A stretch of DNA of 55,776 nucleotides from Collinsella sp. (GCA_019419555.1 DXZR01000009.1:13465-69240); one strand, 5' to 3'. Numbered from the stretch's first letter, positions 25,055 to 34,332 are shown. A program made the numbers and translations. Notes: a model not told the origin generated them from the sequence alone.

Positions 25055-25819
25055 ATGGCAGGAAGACGCGAAAAACTGCGCCGCGTCGGGATCATCCCCG
25101 AATACCGCGGCTTTACCCCCGATGGCCTGGCCAGCGGTGATGCCATCGACATGACCGTCGACGAGCTTGAGGTGCTGCGCCTGTGCGACCTGGAAGGTCT
25201 CAACCAAGAGGCGGTCGCCCAGCAGATGGGCATCGCCCGCGCAACGGTGGCGGCCATTTGCAGCCGCGCGCATCGCAAGGTGGCCGAAGCGCTGGTCAAC
25301 GGACGAGCGCTCGTCATCGCGGGCGGCAATATCGCGTACTCCCCCATCGCCACGACGACGGCCGCATGGCCAGCAAAGGAGGTCGGCACCATGAGGGCGG
25401 CAACGACGTACGACAACGGCAACATCTTTATGCACTTTGGCCGCAGCGAGCAGTTCAAGATCTACGACATCCAGGATGGCAAGGTGCTCAACGAGCAGGT
25501 CGTAGGCACCGGTGGCACCGGCCACGGCGCCTTGGCGAGCCTGCTTGCCAACGGTGGCGTTGACACGCTCATTTGCGGCGGTATCGGCGGCGGCGCTATC
25601 AACGCGCTTGCCCAAGCCGGCATCACGGTCTATGCGGGCGCCCAGGGCAGCTGCGATGCCTGCGTCGAGGCCCTCATTGCCGGCACGCTCGCACAGAACG
25701 ACGAGGCCACCTGCGACTGCCATGGCCATGACCACGAGCACGCCCATGAGCACGGCGAATCCTGTGGTTGCCACGGCCATCACGAGCACGAGGGCCACGA
25801 GGGCTGCGGCTGCCACTAA
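25055..25819 (+). CDS. DUF134 helix-turn-helix regulator fused to NifX/NifB-type metal-cluster domain with His/Cys tail
   Basis: 254 residues in three parts. Residues 1-95 are a DUF134 domain with a sigma-region-4-like HTH (LNQEAVAQQMGIARATVAAI). Residues about 112-215 are a dinitrogenase iron-molybdenum cofactor-binding (NifX) domain (IFMHFGRSEQFKIYDI, GGIGGGAINALAQAGITVYA, GSCDACVEAL). The final 35 residues are a metal-chelating tail of His, Cys and Glu (HGHDHEHAHEHGESCGCHGH). AAGGAG precedes the ATG by 5 nt. The layout suggests a metal-responsive autoregulator, but no target or metal can be assigned. DUF134-NifX pairs and fusions exist in anaerobes; the family is poorly characterised. Confidence 0.85.
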   Translation: MAGRREKLRRVGIIPEYRGFTPDGLASGDAIDMTVDELEVLRLCDLEGLNQEAVAQQMGIARATVAAICSRAHRKVAEALVNGRALVIAGGNIAYSPIATTTAAWPAKEVGTMRAATTYDNGNIFMHFGRSEQFKIYDIQDGKVLNEQVVGTGGTGHGALASLLANGGVDTLICGGIGGGAINALAQAGITVYAGAQGSCDACVEALIAGTLAQNDEATCDCHGHDHEHAHEHGESCGCHGHHEHEGHEGCGCH

Positions 25820-25875
25820 CGGCAAGCATCTCAACGTCAACACGCTTCCGCGCGTGCGACAACCTGCGAACGAAC

Positions 25876-25915
25876 GGCGAAGGCCGCCTGGAATACGATC
25901 CAGGCGGCCTTCGCC
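25876..25915. terminator. Shared hairpin between convergent DUF134-NifX and ffh genes
   Basis: A perfect 16-bp GC-rich stem with an 8-nt loop lies between the two convergent stops. Neither side has a clear U-tract, so it may end transcription weakly or act as a barrier. Confidence 0.6.
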
Positions 25916-25935
25916 ATACACGACTCAACCAGTCG

Positions 25936-27411
25936 TTATTTCTTATTGCGCATCTGCGCTTCCATCTGGCGCAGCAGGTCCATATCGGACTTGGGGCCGC
26001 CCGTACCCAGGCCGCCCATGCCGCCCAGACCCATAGCGTCCAGGCCAGGGATATTGGGCATGCGCATCTTCTTGCCCTTCTTGCCCTTTTTGCCCTTCTT
26101 GCCGCCGGCCTGAGCCTGATTGGCCATCGTGCGCATGCGGCCCATCATCTTGTTCATCTCGCCCCACTGCTTCATAAGGCTATTGACCTCGGTGGGAGTC
26201 ACGCCGGCGCCCTTGGCAATGCGGGCACGGCGCTGGCCGTTAATGATGGAAGGACGCAGACGCTCCTCCTTGGTCATCGACATGATGATGGCCTCGTTCT
26301 TGTCGAAGATGCCCTCGTCCAGGTTGCCGCCCATCTGGTTGAGCGCACGCTGGCCGCCGGGGAGCATGCCCAGGATGCCCTTCATGCCGCCCATCTTCTT
26401 GACGGCCTTCATCTGGTCGAGCATGTCATTCATGGTGAAGCCCTCGCGCAGCATGCGCTCGGCGGCCTCGAGCTGCTCGGCATCGGCGGCCTCCTGGGCC
26501 TTCTCGATAATTCCGACAACGTCGCCCATACCCAGAATGCGCTTGGCCATACGATCGGGGTAGAACGGCTCAAGCGAATCGGGTTTCTCGCCCATGCTCA
26601 CGAACTTGATGGGCTTGCCGGTCACCTGGCGCACGGAAAGCGCGCCGCCGCCACGAGCGTCGCCATCGAGCTTGGAGATGATCACGCCGTCAAAGTCGGT
26701 GCGCTCGGCGAAGGTCGAGACGACGTTGACGATATCCTGGCCGGTCATGGCATCGACGACCATCAGCACCTGATCGGGCTTGACAGCCTTCTTGATATCC
26801 ACGGCCTCCTGCATCATCTGCTCGTCGATCTGCAGACGACCGGCGGTATCGACGATGACCACATCGCGCAGGTGGTCGACGGCCTCCTGGATGGCACCCT
26901 TGGCAATGTCGACCGGGTGCGCGCCGTCACCGCGGAAGACTGGCACGCCGATCTCGCCACCGAGCGTGGCCAGCTGGTCGGCAGCGGCGGGACGGTAGAC
27001 GTCGCACGCGGCGAGCAACGGCGAGCGACCCTGCTTCTTGAGCAGGTAGGCCAGCTTTACGGCAGCCGTGGTCTTACCGGAGCCCTGCAGGCCCACGAGC
27101 ATGATGACATTGGGAATACGGTTGCTAAAGACGAGCTTGCTCTCGGTGGAGCCGAGCATCTCGGTAAGCTCGTCGAGCACGATCTTGACGACGTTTTGCG
27201 CCGGAGAGAGCGACTCCATGACCTCTGCGGTCATGCAGCGCTCCTTAGTCTTGGCGACGAACTCCTTGACAACCTTAAAGTTAACGTCGGCCTCGAGCAG
27301 CGCCATGCGAATATCGCGCATGGCCGAAGTAATATCGGCCTCGGTCAGCTTGCCCTTGCCGCGCAGGCGGTCAAATGTGTCGTTGAGGCGATCGCTCAGG
27401 GAATCAAACAC
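25936..27411 (-). CDS. ffh: Signal recognition particle protein Ffh
   Basis: 491 residues. N domain, then G domain with LQGSGKTTAAVKLA, DVYRPAAADQL, DTAGRLQI and SKLDGDARGGG, then the M domain rich in Met (MNDMLDQMKAVKKMGGMKG), which binds 4.5S RNA and signal peptides. A Lys/Gly repeat (KKGKKGKKGKK) and a Gly/Met tail extend the C-terminus. The GTG at 27409-27411 follows AAGGAG by 6 nt. It follows ftsY with 10 nt between genes, so SRP and its receptor are co-expressed. Confidence 0.97.
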   Translation of the reverse strand: MFDSLSDRLNDTFDRLRGKGKLTEADITSAMRDIRMALLEADVNFKVVKEFVAKTKERCMTAEVMESLSPAQNVVKIVLDELTEMLGSTESKLVFSNRIPNVIMLVGLQGSGKTTAAVKLAYLLKKQGRSPLLAACDVYRPAAADQLATLGGEIGVPVFRGDGAHPVDIAKGAIQEAVDHLRDVVIVDTAGRLQIDEQMMQEAVDIKKAVKPDQVLMVVDAMTGQDIVNVVSTFAERTDFDGVIISKLDGDARGGGALSVRQVTGKPIKFVSMGEKPDSLEPFYPDRMAKRILGMGDVVGIIEKAQEAADAEQLEAAERMLREGFTMNDMLDQMKAVKKMGGMKGILGMLPGGQRALNQMGGNLDEGIFDKNEAIIMSMTKEERLRPSIINGQRRARIAKGAGVTPTEVNSLMKQWGEMNKMMGRMRTMANQAQAGGKKGKKGKKGKKMRMPNIPGLDAMGLGGMGGLGTGGPKSDMDLLRQMEAQMRNKK

Positions 27412-27421
27412 TAGTCACTCC

Positions 27422-28339
27422 TTAATTGGACTCGCCCACCAGGGCGCGGCAGAAATCTTTGGCATTGAACTCCTGCAGGTCATCGACCTGCTCGCCCACG
27501 CCGATGCGCAGGATCGGGAGCTTGAGCTTCTCGGCCACGGCCATGGCGATGCCGCCCTTAGCCGTGCCGTCGAGCTTAGTCATGATAATACCGTCCAGGC
27601 CCAGCGCCTCGTTAAACTCGAGCGCCTGGTTCAGACCGTTTTGGCCCGTCGCGGCGTCGATCACAAGCACGACCGAAACCGGCATGGGACCGGCGGCCAT
27701 ATTGGCGGCGCGCTTACGGGTCACATTGACCACCTTGGCAAGCTCGCGCATGAGCTCAGGGCTCGTGTGTAGACGGCCGGCGGTATCGATAAGCACCAGG
27801 TCGCTGCCGCGCTTGTCGGCCTCGTCGAGCACGTCGTAGCAAACACTTGCCGGGTCGGAGCCGCGGTCGCGCTTGATGACGGGGACGCCAGCGCGCTGGC
27901 CCCACACATCAAGCTGCTCGATGGCGGCGGCGCGGAAGGTGTCGGCCGAACCGATCACCACGTTCTTGCCGCGGGCAGCCATGGCGCTCGCGATCTTACC
28001 GACCGTCGTGGTCTTGCCGGCACCGTTAATGCCCACAAACAGCACGCAGCTCGGCGTATCGGAGAACGGATCTCGCTCGATGGGCACAAAGTGCTGCTCA
28101 AGCTGCTCGGCCAGGGCGCGGCGAAGCTGCGGAGCGGTCTTGAGGTTCTTCTTGGCCGCGGCATCGCGCAGGTCATCGGAGACCTTGATAGCGACCTCGG
28201 CGCCCATGTCACCCATTACGAGGGTGTCCTCCAGGTCCTCCCAAAAATCCTCGTCGACCTCACCGCCAAAGTAGAAGACCTCGTTGAGGGCCTCGCGGCT
28301 GCGCTCAAGTCCGCGCGAGAGAGCATCGAAGAATCCCAT
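27422..28339 (-). CDS. ftsY: Signal recognition particle receptor FtsY
   Basis: 305 residues, a short FtsY without the long acidic N-terminal region. NG-domain motifs: GINGAGKTTTVGKIA, DTFRAAAIEQLDVW, DTAGRLHTSPELM and TKLDGTAKGG. It docks the SRP-ribosome complex at the membrane. The ATG overlaps the smc stop by two bases (TAATG), so translation is coupled. Confidence 0.97.
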   Translation of the reverse strand: MGFFDALSRGLERSREALNEVFYFGGEVDEDFWEDLEDTLVMGDMGAEVAIKVSDDLRDAAAKKNLKTAPQLRRALAEQLEQHFVPIERDPFSDTPSCVLFVGINGAGKTTTVGKIASAMAARGKNVVIGSADTFRAAAIEQLDVWGQRAGVPVIKRDRGSDPASVCYDVLDEADKRGSDLVLIDTAGRLHTSPELMRELAKVVNVTRKRAANMAAGPMPVSVVLVIDAATGQNGLNQALEFNEALGLDGIIMTKLDGTAKGGIAMAVAEKLKLPILRIGVGEQVDDLQEFNAKDFCRALVGESN

Positions 28340-31300
28340 TATGCATTCACGACCTTTCCGGTTTCGCGATCGAGTTTTTGCGAGACGACGCGACTGACGC
28401 CGTCGGCTTGCATCGAGACGCCATAGAGGACGTCAGCGTCCTCCATAGTACGGCGCTGATGCGAGATAACCAAGAGCTGCGTATCGGAACGCAGCACATC
28501 GAGGGCTCCGATGAGCTTGGACAGGTTAGCGTCATCAAGCGCCGCCTCGACCTCGTCCAGCACATAGAACGGAACCGTACGTGTGCGGTACACGGCAAAA
28601 AGCAGGGCGAGCGCCGTCAGACTCTTCTCGCCGCCCGACATGAGCATCATCTTGGTGATGCGCTTGCCGCGCGGCTGCGCCACGACCTCGATACCCGTCT
28701 CGGCAGGATGCTCGGGATCGGTCATCTCCAGATGAGCCTGGCCGCCCGGGAAGAGCATAGCGAAGATCTCGCGGAAGTTCGCGTCGACCTTCTCAAACGT
28801 CACCAGGAAGGCCTTCCGCATCTTGCGATCAATGGCCACCGTGATCTTGGTGAGCGCCTTGCGCGCGCTCTCCAGATCGGCCAGCTGTTCCTCGATGTAG
28901 TCGGCGCGGCGCTTGAGCTGCTCGTACTCCTCCATGGCAACTTGGTTAACGGGACCAAGGTTGTTGATCTGGCGCACAAGCTGGTTGAGTTCGCGCTCGG
29001 CGGCATCGCGGTCCGTGGGCACCGGAAGCATGAGCGCTTCCTCGAGCACCGTCGTGCCATCGGCGGTAATGGCCTTGATGGCAGCCTCGACCTGCACCTC
29101 GAGCTTGCCACGCGCGACCTTGAACTCGTTTTGCGCGGCGGAGGCGGTATCGACTCGCTCCTTAGCGCGGGCAACCTCTGCCTTGGCATCCTCGATGGTC
29201 TTCTTGAGCGAAGCGGAGTCCGCCTCCTCCAGAGAGGCCTGGTCACGCAGGCGCGCTGCCCAATCCGACGCGCGTTCCAACAGGGCAGAATAGCGTTCGT
29301 GCATGGGGTCGACGCGCAGGCGCAGCAGCTCGAGCGAGCGCGAAGCCTGGCGTGTTCCGCGGATACGACGGTCGATGCCCTCAAGACGATGCTCAAGGTC
29401 GGGCACGCGGCCCTTCAGCGAACGCAGGCGCTCGCTCGTCTGGGCCAGGCGCACCTTGGCATCGGCGAGCTTACCGGCGGCCTCGGAATCGTCACGGCGA
29501 ACGCGATCGAGCTCATCGTTGGCCTCGGCAATCTGGAGACCCAGGTCGCTTGCCTGTGCACGCGCCTCGTCACGCGAACGGGTGAGCTCGTCAACGCGCG
29601 GGCGCGCGGCACGAACGGCCTCGGCAGCCTGCTCGCGGCGCTTGGAGATGCGCACGCGCTCGACCTCGGCATTGTTGGCGCTTTGCTCCAAGCGGCCGAT
29701 CTCGGAGAGCAGCGAGCGGCGCTCGCCCTCAAGACGGGCGATCTCACCGGCGGCATCGCCCTCGGCGGCACGGGCCTCCTCGACGGCAACGTTGGCCTCG
29801 ACGACTTGGTCCGAAGCATGCTCAAAGATGGCAGCCAGATCGGGTTCCAGGCCCTCGAGCTCACGGATGCGGCGCTTGCGCTCCAAGGCACCCAAAGCCT
29901 CGCCGGCATCAAGCCCCACGCGCACCAGGCCGCCGCAGGCGACGCGGGCGCCATCGGGGGTCACGTAAGTCACGCCTTCAACGACCGGCGCCGACAGCGC
30001 GGCAGCAAGATCGTCAACGACGTAATAGCCGCCGAGCAGCGCCTCGACGACGGGACCGTAGCCTGCGCGCACGGACAGACGATCAACCAGACGGGTACCG
30101 GAGGCGCCCTCAGCGGCGGTAGAGCCGCTCACGCCGCGCGCCACCAGCAGTGCCTCGCCCGAGGCCTTCTTTTGGTCCAGAGCCGCACGACCGGCACGCT
30201 CAAGCGTGGCGGCGTCATCAAACAGCAGCGCATCGATATCGCCGGCGAGCAATTGCTCAACCAGGCCCTCAAGCTCGCGCGGGGCCTCCAGCACGTCGCC
30301 CAGACGACCCAAGACATCGTCGCCCAGCGCACCCACCAGACGGCTCACGAGCGGCGAGCTGTCGGCCATGCGGGCATCGAGTTTCTTTTGGCTGGCAAGC
30401 TCCGAGCGCACCTCGGATAACTTGTTGCGTGCCTCGCTCTCACGGGCACGCAGGTCCTTCAGGGCCGCGCGTGCCGTCTCGGTGGCCTCACGCGCATCGA
30501 CCTGAGCCTGGCGCGCTTCCTCAAGAGCGCCCTCAAGCTCCTCGGCGCGGTCGCGACGGCTCTCGAGCGAAGCCATGACCTCCTCGAGCTGCTCGTCGAT
30601 CTGCTCCAGGCGCGAGGCATACATGTTGTCCTCGACCTCGGCATTGCTCAGCGAGTCCTTCACCTTGGCGAGCTCGAGCGCGGCGTTGTCGGCCACGCGC
30701 TGCACATCGCGTTGCTCACGCGTAAGCTGCGAAATCTGATTGTCGAGCGCCACGCGCCGCTCGTGGAGCTCTGCGGCGGCAGGACCAGCGGCGTCAACGT
30801 CCTCCTGGGCCTGCATGTGCGCGCCGGTCACTTCCTCAAGCTGCGCACGCGCGTCCTCGAGCTCCTCGACCACGCGACGACGCTGATGCTCGGAGCTCGA
30901 AATCTGCCCGCGCATGTCAGACAGGCGCGACACCATGTTGTGACCCTTTTCCTCGAGCAGGCGCATGTCGGAGTTAATACGGCCGACCACATCTTGCATA
31001 TGGCGGCGCTGCTCGCCCAAGTCGCCCACAAACAGGCCCTTTTCCTCAAGCATAACCTGGAGCTTCTCGAGCTCGCGCTCTTTCTCACCCAGGCGGTACT
31101 GCGCAAGCTCCAGCTCGGCAGCACCTTCCTTGGAGCGGCTCTCCAGGTCGTTCCACTGCGACTGCAGCGAACGAAGCTCATCGACAGCCAGCATCTGCGT
31201 AAGCTCGTTCGCGCGCGAGGACAGCTCTTTGTACTTGCGCGCGCGATCGACCTGACGCTCCAGCGGTCGCAGCTGACGGGCGATTTCCTTATTGATGTCG

Positions 31301-31875
31301 CGGGCACGCATCAGGTGCTCGTCCATCGACTTAATCTTTTTGAGCGCTCGCTCCTTGCGGCGCTTGTGCTTGGAAATGCCGGCGGCCTCCTCGATGAGGG
31401 CGCGACGCTCCTCGGGGCGGCTCTGCAAAATGGCGTCGAGCTTGCCCTGGCTGATGATGGAATGCGTATCCTTGCCCAGGCCCGAATCGTGCAGGATGTC
31501 CTGAATGTCCATCAGGCGGCACGGACTCGAGTTGATGAGGTACTCGCTTTCGCCCGAGCGATACATGCGACGGGTGATGGCGACCTCGTCAAAGTCGACG
31601 GGCAACATATGGTCCGAGTTATCGAGCACCAGCGTGACCTCGGCGACACCCACCGGCTTGCGCGCCGACGAGCCCGAGAAGATGACATCCTCCATGGCCT
31701 GGCCGCGCAGCTGCTTGGCGCTCTGCTCGCCCAGGACCCACAGAATCGAGTCAGAGATGTTCGATTTTCCCGAGCCGTTTGGACCGACGATGACGGTCAG
31801 GCCCGGCTCAAACGTCATATGGGCGCGGTCGGCAAACGACTTGAACCCCTTGAGCGTAAGGGACTTGAGATACAC
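28339..31875 (-). CDS. smc: Chromosome segregation protein SMC
   Basis: 1178 residues. N-terminal Walker A GPNGSGKSNISDSI, long coiled-coil arms, a hinge near residues 500-680 (GLVEQLLAGDIDALLFDD, GYYVVDDLAAAL), and C-terminal ABC signature LMSGGEKSLTALALLF with Walker B FYVLDEVEAALDDANL. It condenses and organises the chromosome with ScpA/ScpB, which are not in the window. The GTG at 31873-31875 follows GAGGA. The rnc-smc-ftsY-ffh order is the usual Gram-positive arrangement. Confidence 0.98.
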   Translation of the reverse strand: MYLKSLTLKGFKSFADRAHMTFEPGLTVIVGPNGSGKSNISDSILWVLGEQSAKQLRGQAMEDVIFSGSSARKPVGVAEVTLVLDNSDHMLPVDFDEVAITRRMYRSGESEYLINSSPCRLMDIQDILHDSGLGKDTHSIISQGKLDAILQSRPEERRALIEEAAGISKHKRRKERALKKIKSMDEHLMRARDINKEIARQLRPLERQVDRARKYKELSSRANELTQMLAVDELRSLQSQWNDLESRSKEGAAELELAQYRLGEKERELEKLQVMLEEKGLFVGDLGEQRRHMQDVVGRINSDMRLLEEKGHNMVSRLSDMRGQISSSEHQRRRVVEELEDARAQLEEVTGAHMQAQEDVDAAGPAAAELHERRVALDNQISQLTREQRDVQRVADNAALELAKVKDSLSNAEVEDNMYASRLEQIDEQLEEVMASLESRRDRAEELEGALEEARQAQVDAREATETARAALKDLRARESEARNKLSEVRSELASQKKLDARMADSSPLVSRLVGALGDDVLGRLGDVLEAPRELEGLVEQLLAGDIDALLFDDAATLERAGRAALDQKKASGEALLVARGVSGSTAAEGASGTRLVDRLSVRAGYGPVVEALLGGYYVVDDLAAALSAPVVEGVTYVTPDGARVACGGLVRVGLDAGEALGALERKRRIRELEGLEPDLAAIFEHASDQVVEANVAVEEARAAEGDAAGEIARLEGERRSLLSEIGRLEQSANNAEVERVRISKRREQAAEAVRAARPRVDELTRSRDEARAQASDLGLQIAEANDELDRVRRDDSEAAGKLADAKVRLAQTSERLRSLKGRVPDLEHRLEGIDRRIRGTRQASRSLELLRLRVDPMHERYSALLERASDWAARLRDQASLEEADSASLKKTIEDAKAEVARAKERVDTASAAQNEFKVARGKLEVQVEAAIKAITADGTTVLEEALMLPVPTDRDAAERELNQLVRQINNLGPVNQVAMEEYEQLKRRADYIEEQLADLESARKALTKITVAIDRKMRKAFLVTFEKVDANFREIFAMLFPGGQAHLEMTDPEHPAETGIEVVAQPRGKRITKMMLMSGGEKSLTALALLFAVYRTRTVPFYVLDEVEAALDDANLSKLIGALDVLRSDTQLLVISHQRRTMEDADVLYGVSMQADGVSRVVSQKLDRETGKVVNA

Positions 31876-31885
31876 GGTTCCTCGC

Positions 31886-32611
31886 TTACACGTGCTTCTT
31901 GTTCAGAATCACGCCGTTGGTGGTGTAACCCATGCGGTCGAGCGCTTCAAGCGCGGCAGCTCCCTCGGCTTCCTTCTTTGAGGAGCCGGAGCCGCGACCC
32001 TGGCGAATACCATCGATCAAAACCACAGCGGTAAAGGTGGGCGCATGCGCCGGGCCCTCGGAGCCAACGAGCTTGTACGCCGGGGGCTCGTGACCGTCGG
32101 CTTGCACGCACTCCTGCAAAAACGACTTGGGGTTCGCAGGATGCTCGGCACGCTCGGAAGCCAAATGCGGCTTAAGCGTACGGTGAATGAACTCCGCCGC
32201 AACGTCCCAGCCGGCATCCAGGTACAGCGCGCCCACGAGCGACTCATAGACGTTCTCGAGGGCCGAATGCAGGCCGCGCGCACCGGTACCGGTCTCGGAG
32301 GCACCAAAGATAATGATGTCGTCGATGCCCAACTCGTGAGAAACCTCGGATAGCGTGGCGCCCGAGACGAGCGACACCTTCAAGCGAGTGAGCTTGCCCT
32401 CGTCAAACTCGGGATAGGACTCAAACAGGGAGCGTGCGACCACAGCGCCCAAAATGGAATCGCCCAAGAACTCAAGGCGCTCATAGCTGGCAGAAACCGG
32501 CTGGCCCTCGACTGCCGAGGGATGCGTAAGGGCCGCGCGCAGCAGCACCTTATTGTTGAACTCGTGGCCCAGGATTTCCTGGGCGCGCGTAAGTCGTTCG
32601 GATAAAGCCAA
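31886..32611 (-). CDS. rnc: Ribonuclease III
   Basis: 241 residues. The catalytic signature reads ERLEFLGDSILGAVV and the second acidic block is ENVYESLVGALYLDAGW. A C-terminal double-stranded RNA-binding domain begins at PKSFLQECVQADG and ends GSGSSKKEAEGAAALEAL. It matures rRNA and cleaves structured RNAs. The TTG at 32609-32611 is behind an excellent AGGAGG at 8 nt spacing; three genes in this cluster use non-ATG starts. Confidence 0.96.
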   Translation of the reverse strand: MALSERLTRAQEILGHEFNNKVLLRAALTHPSAVEGQPVSASYERLEFLGDSILGAVVARSLFESYPEFDEGKLTRLKVSLVSGATLSEVSHELGIDDIIIFGASETGTGARGLHSALENVYESLVGALYLDAGWDVAAEFIHRTLKPHLASERAEHPANPKSFLQECVQADGHEPPAYKLVGSEGPAHAPTFTAVVLIDGIRQGRGSGSSKKEAEGAAALEALDRMGYTTNGVILNKKHV

Positions 32612-32614
32612 GAC

Positions 32615-32857
32615 TTAGGCCTCCTTGGCAGCTTCGATAGCGTCGACGGCGTCGGCGACAGAGTTGAGCGAGAGCAGGGTCTCGTCATCGATCTCGAGGT
32701 TGAACTCGTCCTCGATAGCCGTAACCAGCTGCAGGCGCTCGAGCGAGTTGGCATCGAGGTCGTCAAAGGTGGTCTCCTCGCTAATTTCGGCAACATCGAC
32801 GCCCAGAACGTCAGCAGCGACCTCGGCGATCTTGTCGAAGATTTCGGAGCGGTCCAT
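32615..32857 (-). CDS. acpP: Acyl carrier protein
   Basis: 80 residues from the ATG at 32855-32857 (MDRSEIFDK), with AGGA 6 nt upstream. The phosphopantetheine Ser is Ser38 in DDLDANSLERLQLV, and the protein is acidic, as expected. It carries acyl chains in fatty acid synthesis. It sits between plsX and rnc, an order seen in many Gram-positive bacteria. Confidence 0.96.
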   Translation of the reverse strand: MDRSEIFDKIAEVAADVLGVDVAEISEETTFDDLDANSLERLQLVTAIEDEFNLEIDDETLLSLNSVADAVDAIEAAKEA

Positions 32858-32893
32858 AGCGCTTCCTCTCATAGTACATGAATACCAAAAGAA

Positions 32894-32915
32894 TGGTACC
32901 GCCCGGGCGGTACCA
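32894..32915. promoter_or_regulatory. 22-nt perfect palindrome in the acpP leader (candidate operator)
   Basis: TGGTACCGCC and its complement meet without a spacer, about 14 nt downstream of a TAGAAT -10 box (32929-32934, minus strand) and about 36 nt upstream of the acpP start. A protein operator placed just after the transcription start would repress acpP. A hairpin with weak termination is the alternative, since ATTCTTTT follows. Confidence 0.4.
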
Positions 32916-32981
32916 AGACACGGTTCTGATTCTACCCCACGACGTGCGCCGCGAAGCACATAACAGCGCTCTAACTCGCTC

Positions 32982-34001
32982 TTACAAAACGATACTGTCC
33001 ATAGAGTTGGCGACATTCTCGACCAGCCCGGCGCGCACGGCTTCGGCCGCCGCGAGCGTACCGTTTTTGACAGCCTCGACCGAGGTGGCGCCATGGCCGA
33101 TCAGGACCACGCCGCGCAGGCCCAGAAGAATCGCGCCGCCCTTGGCGTCGCCAGAGAGCTTGGCCTTAATCTCGCGCATCTGCTTTTTGATGAGCAGCGC
33201 GGCGATCTTGGTGCCGAGCGAGGCCATAAAGGCGCCCTTGAGCTCCTGCAGCAAAAACTTGGCAGCGCCCTCGGTAGCTTTGAGAGCGATATTACCCGAC
33301 ATGCCATCGGCAACGACGACATCGAAGTTACCTGAGGTGAGGTCGGTGCCCTCGCAGTTACCAACAAAGCCGGGAACGGCGGCCTTCATAGCAGGGAAAC
33401 AGGCCTTGGTAAAGTTGGAGCCCTTCTCATCCTCGGTGCCATTGGCAAGCAGGCCCACGCGAGGATGCTCGATGCCCAGGACGACGCGGGCATAGGCGCT
33501 ACCCATCTGGGCAAAACGCACCATGTCATCGACCTCCACATCGGGGTTGGCACCCATGTCGCACAGCACCGTCAGACCGCCGGCGCGATTGGGCAGCGCA
33601 TTGGTCAGACAGGGACGCACCGGCTGCTTCTTGCCTTCGGCCTGATACCTAAACGGCGTCACATAGGCGGTGGCGGCGGCGGTCATGGCACCGGTGGAGC
33701 CGGCGGAGAAGAACGCATCCGCGTTGCCCTTCTTAATGGCGCGGCAAGAAAGCACGATCGACGACTTACGCTTGGTCATCACGGCGCGAATGGGATCGTC
33801 ATCCATGGCGATAACGTCAGGCGCCTCAAGGGCCTCAACACGTGCATGGGAAGCTGCAAAGGGATTGACGATTTCGGCGGGACCAGCTGCCAAGACCTCG
33901 ATATCGGGATCGGCGGCAAGTGCAGCCTCAATACCGTCGAGGACAACCTGCGGCTTCTCGTCTCCACCCACAACGTCTACACAAACGCGAACGTTACTCA
34001 T
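32982..34001 (-). CDS. plsX: Phosphate acyltransferase PlsX
   Basis: 339 residues from the ATG at 33999-34001, with AAGGAG 7 nt upstream. N-terminal VRVCVDVVGGDEKPQ, SAGSTGAMTAAATAYV, NGTEDEKGS and FDVVVADGMSGNIALK are the PlsX blocks. It transfers acyl chains from acyl-ACP to phosphate to make acyl-phosphate for phospholipid synthesis. It neighbours acpP, its substrate carrier. Confidence 0.96.
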   Translation of the reverse strand: MSNVRVCVDVVGGDEKPQVVLDGIEAALAADPDIEVLAAGPAEIVNPFAASHARVEALEAPDVIAMDDDPIRAVMTKRKSSIVLSCRAIKKGNADAFFSAGSTGAMTAAATAYVTPFRYQAEGKKQPVRPCLTNALPNRAGGLTVLCDMGANPDVEVDDMVRFAQMGSAYARVVLGIEHPRVGLLANGTEDEKGSNFTKACFPAMKAAVPGFVGNCEGTDLTSGNFDVVVADGMSGNIALKATEGAAKFLLQELKGAFMASLGTKIAALLIKKQMREIKAKLSGDAKGGAILLGLRGVVLIGHGATSVEAVKNGTLAAAEAVRAGLVENVANSMDSIVL

Positions 34002-34021
34002 ATACATGCTCCTTATACAAA

Positions 34022-34048
34022 AATGGCCGACTCAATGAGCCGGCCATT
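34022..34048 (-). terminator. Terminator/attenuator between rpmF and plsX
   Basis: On the minus strand a 12-bp stem (one G-U) with a 3-nt loop is followed by a short U-run. It lies only about 15 nt before the plsX ribosome site, so it would set the share of rpmF transcripts that continue into plsX-acpP. Confidence 0.65.
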
Positions 34049-34088
34049 GTGGTTCCAGTTGGAACGGCATCGTATCCAGAGTATACCG

Positions 34089-34268
34089 TTACTCGGTAAC
34101 GATAACCTCGCGGTCCTTGTAGAAACCGCAGCTAGGGCACACGTGGTGCGGGAGCTTGACAGCACCGCAACGGGGGCACGTGGACTGAGCCGCAGCCGAG
34201 ATCTTCATGTTGGCGGAACGGCGGGTGTGAGTGCGGATACGACCCTGCTTTTGTTTAGGTACGGGCAT
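34089..34268 (-). CDS. rpmF: 50S ribosomal protein L32
   Basis: 59 residues. MPVPKQKQGRIRTHTRRS at the start matches L32, and the zinc ribbon is complete: CPRCGAVKLPHHVCPSCGF with two CxxC pairs, followed by YKDREVIVTE. GGAAGG precedes the ATG by 5 nt. It follows the DUF177 gene, the usual DUF177-rpmF pair. It is shorter than common ORF-calling limits. Confidence 0.96.
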   Translation of the reverse strand: MPVPKQKQGRIRTHTRRSANMKISAAAQSTCPRCGAVKLPHHVCPSCGFYKDREVIVTE

Positions 34269-34332
34269 AGTGACCTTCCTTATGAACTATCCAGTGTGGC
34301 GATTACGCGCAAGTAGCGATACTACCACAGTT

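Noticed and set aside
25700..25819. Repetitive CAC/GAG tract as a microsatellite
   Set aside because: It stays in frame and encodes the His/Glu/Cys metal-binding tail, so it is coding.
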